From positions 1 to 8,594 of the forward strand of contig CANIMM010000123.1 of NCBI GenBank assembly GCA_947468255.1: DNA of 8,594 nt, in the 5' to 3' direction. A program made the position numbers and the translations under genes. Of this stretch, positions 7,432-8,594 are shown piece after piece (the first letter of the stretch is position 1; each line of letters opens with the position of its first letter). The stretch is from Chitinophagaceae bacterium. Lineage in GTDB: Bacteria > Bacteroidota > Bacteroidia > Chitinophagales > Chitinophagaceae. The notes below the pieces were generated by a model that worked only from the letters and a program-made list of their open reading frames with translations, did no database searches and was not told where the DNA came from.

Positions 7432-7599
7432 CAGCTTTCTTTAAAGTATCCTATCATTTTTATTCCTTTTCCTTTTTTCTTTATTGTAATCTTCCACTCG
7501 TTTGGGTGCTAATTTTTTAGCGTCTTTGCCAATTCAAATTTTTTATAGTTTAATTTTTGAAGGCCCGTCTTTAAAAAAAACATATAATAAAAATATAAC

Positions 7600-7630
7600 T
7601 TGTGTTTTTGGTATATATATATTATTTTTG
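7600..7630 (+). promoter_or_regulatory. Candidate promoter for the small secreted protein
   Basis: TTG at 7600-7602 is followed after 20 bases by TATTTTTG (7623-7630), a perfect TAnnTTTG -7 box. The transcript would have a leader of about 50 bases before the ATG at 7688. The -7 box is flanked on both sides by alternating TA tracts, which would ease strand opening. Confidence 0.5.
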
Positions 7631-7642
7631 ACATATATATAT
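7612..7642. repeat. Two alternating TA tracts around a -7 box
   Basis: Alternating T/A runs lie at 7612-7621 and 7633-7642, about five dinucleotide units each, separated by an 11-base stretch that contains the TATTTTTG box. Being self-complementary, the tracts can also pair with each other. They could simply be a melting element of the promoter. Confidence 0.6.
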
Positions 7643-7687
7643 CGAAAATATCGGTATAGCATTACCTCATCAACCCTACCGTTATTT

Positions 7688-7936
7688 ATGAAAAAATTTT
7701 CAAAATTGGTTATAGCCTTTAGTATAATCCTTTGCTCACTTCTTTTCGTCTCTATTCATTCATTTGCCCAAGGTCCCAGCGATCCAGGTTTTCCTGGTGA
7801 TCCAGGGGGCGATCCGGATGCGCCGATTGATGGTGGTATCGTCTTGTTGATGGCAGCTGGTGTGCTTTATGGAATAAAAAAAGTCAAAGCCGAAAAAGCA
7901 AAGCGTACTATCAATTTAATGGATAGTATCCACTAA
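7688..7936 (+). CDS. Small secreted protein with PIDGG-type C-terminal sorting tail
   Basis: The 82-residue product has three parts. First is an N-terminal signal peptide (residues 1-27): a KK-containing start, a hydrophobic core and a probable cleavage site after SFA at A27. The cysteine at 16 does not form a lipobox. Second is a Gly/Pro/Asp-rich linker (28-45) with repeated DPG units; the DNA shows three GATCC(A/G)G units between 7781 and 7818. Third is a tail of PIDGG (46-50), a short hydrophobic segment (51-63) and a basic cluster KKVKAEKAKR (64-73). This motif + hydrophobic + basic layout resembles the PID-CTERM class of Bacteroidota sorting signals, though I could not check a model. The ATG at 7688 is chosen because a signal peptide starts there and a promoter lies 58 bases upstream. 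No enzyme domain is present. The polysaccharide-export gene begins 137 bases downstream on the same strand, suggesting a role linked to the cell surface or exopolysaccharide. Confidence 0.8.
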   Translation: MKKFSKLVIAFSIILCSLLFVSIHSFAQGPSDPGFPGDPGGDPDAPIDGGIVLLMAAGVLYGIKKVKAEKAKRTINLMDSIH

Positions 7937-7941
7937 AAAGC

Positions 7942-7967
7942 AAATGGTTGCATTGGCCATTTTCCTT
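7942..7967 (+). terminator. Weak hairpin after the small secreted protein gene
   Basis: AAATGG (7942-7947) pairs with CCATTT (7957-7962) around a nine-base loop and is followed by TCCTT. The stem is only six pairs and the T tail is broken, so it may attenuate rather than end transcription, letting some transcripts continue into the export gene. The rest of 7968-8073 shows no clear promoter box. Confidence 0.28.
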
Positions 7968-8073
7968 ATTACATAATACCCGATCTATTTTATTTTATCA
8001 TTTTTAATTGACCTCACTTTTCCAGGTTGATGAAAATGTTTTTTAGTGATCTTATTTAATATCTCTGATGCCC

Positions 8074-8594
8074 ATGATTCATAAATTATATCATCCATTC
8101 ATATATATACTAACGGTAATGGCTATTTTTTTAAGTAGCTGTAAGGTATATCGACCAGCCTATTTTTTTAAGGACATTAGTCGTGATACTGTTATCACGG
8201 GTTTTGTAAATAAAGAGCTGGAATTAAAAATCCAGCCTAATGACCAGTTGGCCATCTCAATCGCCAGCTTAAGCATGATGGAGGATGCCCTTTTTAATAG
8301 TAGAGGAGTTGAAGGCGACCTGAAAAATTGTTTTCAGGTAAGCCAAGATGGTTGTATTTACTTGCATAAGTTGGGTAAGATGACTGTAATAGGGCTTACA
8401 AGAAGTGAACTAAAAGCAAAGTTGGAAAATGACCTTTTGCCTTATCTGAAAGATCCTATTGTTGCCGTAAATTTTAGTAACCATCGGGTTACCGTTTTAG
8501 GTGATGGAAATTCCCAAGTGGTGGAAATTCCTTCCGAAAAAATATCATTGCTCGAGGTAATGGCCAAAACTGGTGGCGGCAAGCCAAATGCTCA
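8074..8594 (+). CDS. Polysaccharide export lipoprotein, Wza family (3' end outside window)
   Basis: Wza-type proteins form the outer-membrane channel, or its periplasmic part, that exports capsule or exopolysaccharide. The frame opens with ATG at 8074 and remains open to the window end (173 full codons). The N-terminus is a lipoprotein signal: a hydrophobic stretch ending in the lipobox LSSC with C23 as the lipidated residue. The first domain matches the polysaccharide-export (PES) fold: LKIQPNDQLAISIASL (near residues 54-69), then DGCIYLHKLGKMTVIGLTRSEL, then YLKDPIVAVNF just before the first SLBB-like segment (HRVTVLGDG). The loop that usually reads GEVxxPG here reads GDGNSQVVEIP, followed by a normal-looking LLEVMAKTGGG. 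No Shine-Dalgarno is present. It is probably the first gene of a polysaccharide locus continuing to the right (Wzc-like kinase, glycosyltransferases), which the window does not show. Confidence 0.9.
   Translation, partial: MIHKLYHPFIYILTVMAIFLSSCKVYRPAYFFKDISRDTVITGFVNKELELKIQPNDQLAISIASLSMMEDALFNSRGVEGDLKNCFQVSQDGCIYLHKLGKMTVIGLTRSELKAKLENDLLPYLKDPIVAVNFSNHRVTVLGDGNSQVVEIPSEKISLLEVMAKTGGGKPNA

Larger units (their letters stand above)
7415..7687. other. Long AT-rich intergenic region
   Basis: These 273 bases hold no convincing gene. A frame open from a TTG at 7502 into the downstream gene is treated as spurious because it has no ATG before 7688 and translates the TA tracts. Visible structure: a pyrimidine-rich stretch (about 7455-7495); an imperfect inverted repeat GCC-AA-TTCAAA (7528-7538) with TTTGAAGGC (7556-7564), a possible 9-bp stem with a 17-base AT loop and no T tail; an A-run at 7573-7580; and the promoter and TA tracts listed separately. 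No known riboswitch or RNA family was recognised. Confidence 0.5.

Noticed and set aside
7502..7687. Extension of the small secreted protein upstream to a TTG at 7502
   Set aside because: The extension has no ATG, translates the TA tracts and the promoter, and would bury a clear signal peptide that begins at the ATG at 7688.
1..8594. CRISPR array, tRNA, rRNA, insertion sequence or phage genes
   Set aside because: No spaced direct repeats, no tRNA-like cloverleaf or rRNA sequence, no transposase or integrase motifs, and no terminal inverted repeats with target duplications were seen on either strand.

Overview
The window reads as chromosome of a member of the Bacteroidota, probably of the Chitinophagales/Sphingobacteriia side. 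It is AT-rich, genes start without clear Shine-Dalgarno sequences, and several starts are preceded by the phylum's TAnnTTTG -7 box. It also holds a PIDGG-type C-terminal sorting tail and a Wza-type lipoprotein of the Bacteroidota style. No sequence search could be run, so the taxon is an inference from these features.

Layout. At 2-454 (+) lies the C-terminal part of lipoyl synthase (lipA), closed by a hairpin terminator. On the minus strand, 3016-1544 encodes a FucP/GluP-type sugar:H+ symporter and 1512-553 encodes a ROK-family sugar kinase, 31 bases apart and almost certainly co-transcribed. Divergent from them, 3143-5909 (+) holds the glycogen synthase (glgA) and ADP-glucose pyrophosphorylase (glgC) genes. 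The gap after glgC contains a 61-codon minus-strand frame of unknown function (6100-5915). Next comes a class I aspartate-type aminotransferase (6134-7324, +) with a very strong intrinsic terminator (7370-7414).

Beyond that terminator the content changes from central metabolism to the cell surface. A promoter-rich, AT-rich stretch (7415-7687) leads into an 82-residue secreted mini-protein (7688-7936) with a signal peptide, a Gly/Pro/Asp linker and a PIDGG + hydrophobic + basic C-terminal tail, like an exosortase-type sorting signal. It is followed by the start of a polysaccharide-export lipoprotein gene of the Wza family (8074 to beyond the window end), which looks like the first gene of an exopolysaccharide or capsule locus.

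How the genes fit together. The symporter and ROK kinase would bring in a hexose and phosphorylate it. After a phosphoglucomutase step encoded elsewhere, GlgC and GlgA would turn glucose-1-phosphate into ADP-glucose and then alpha-1,4-glucan, so the divergent pair forms a compact glucose-to-glycogen module. The most interesting part of the window is its right end, where a putative sorting-signal mini-protein sits directly upstream of a polysaccharide exporter.
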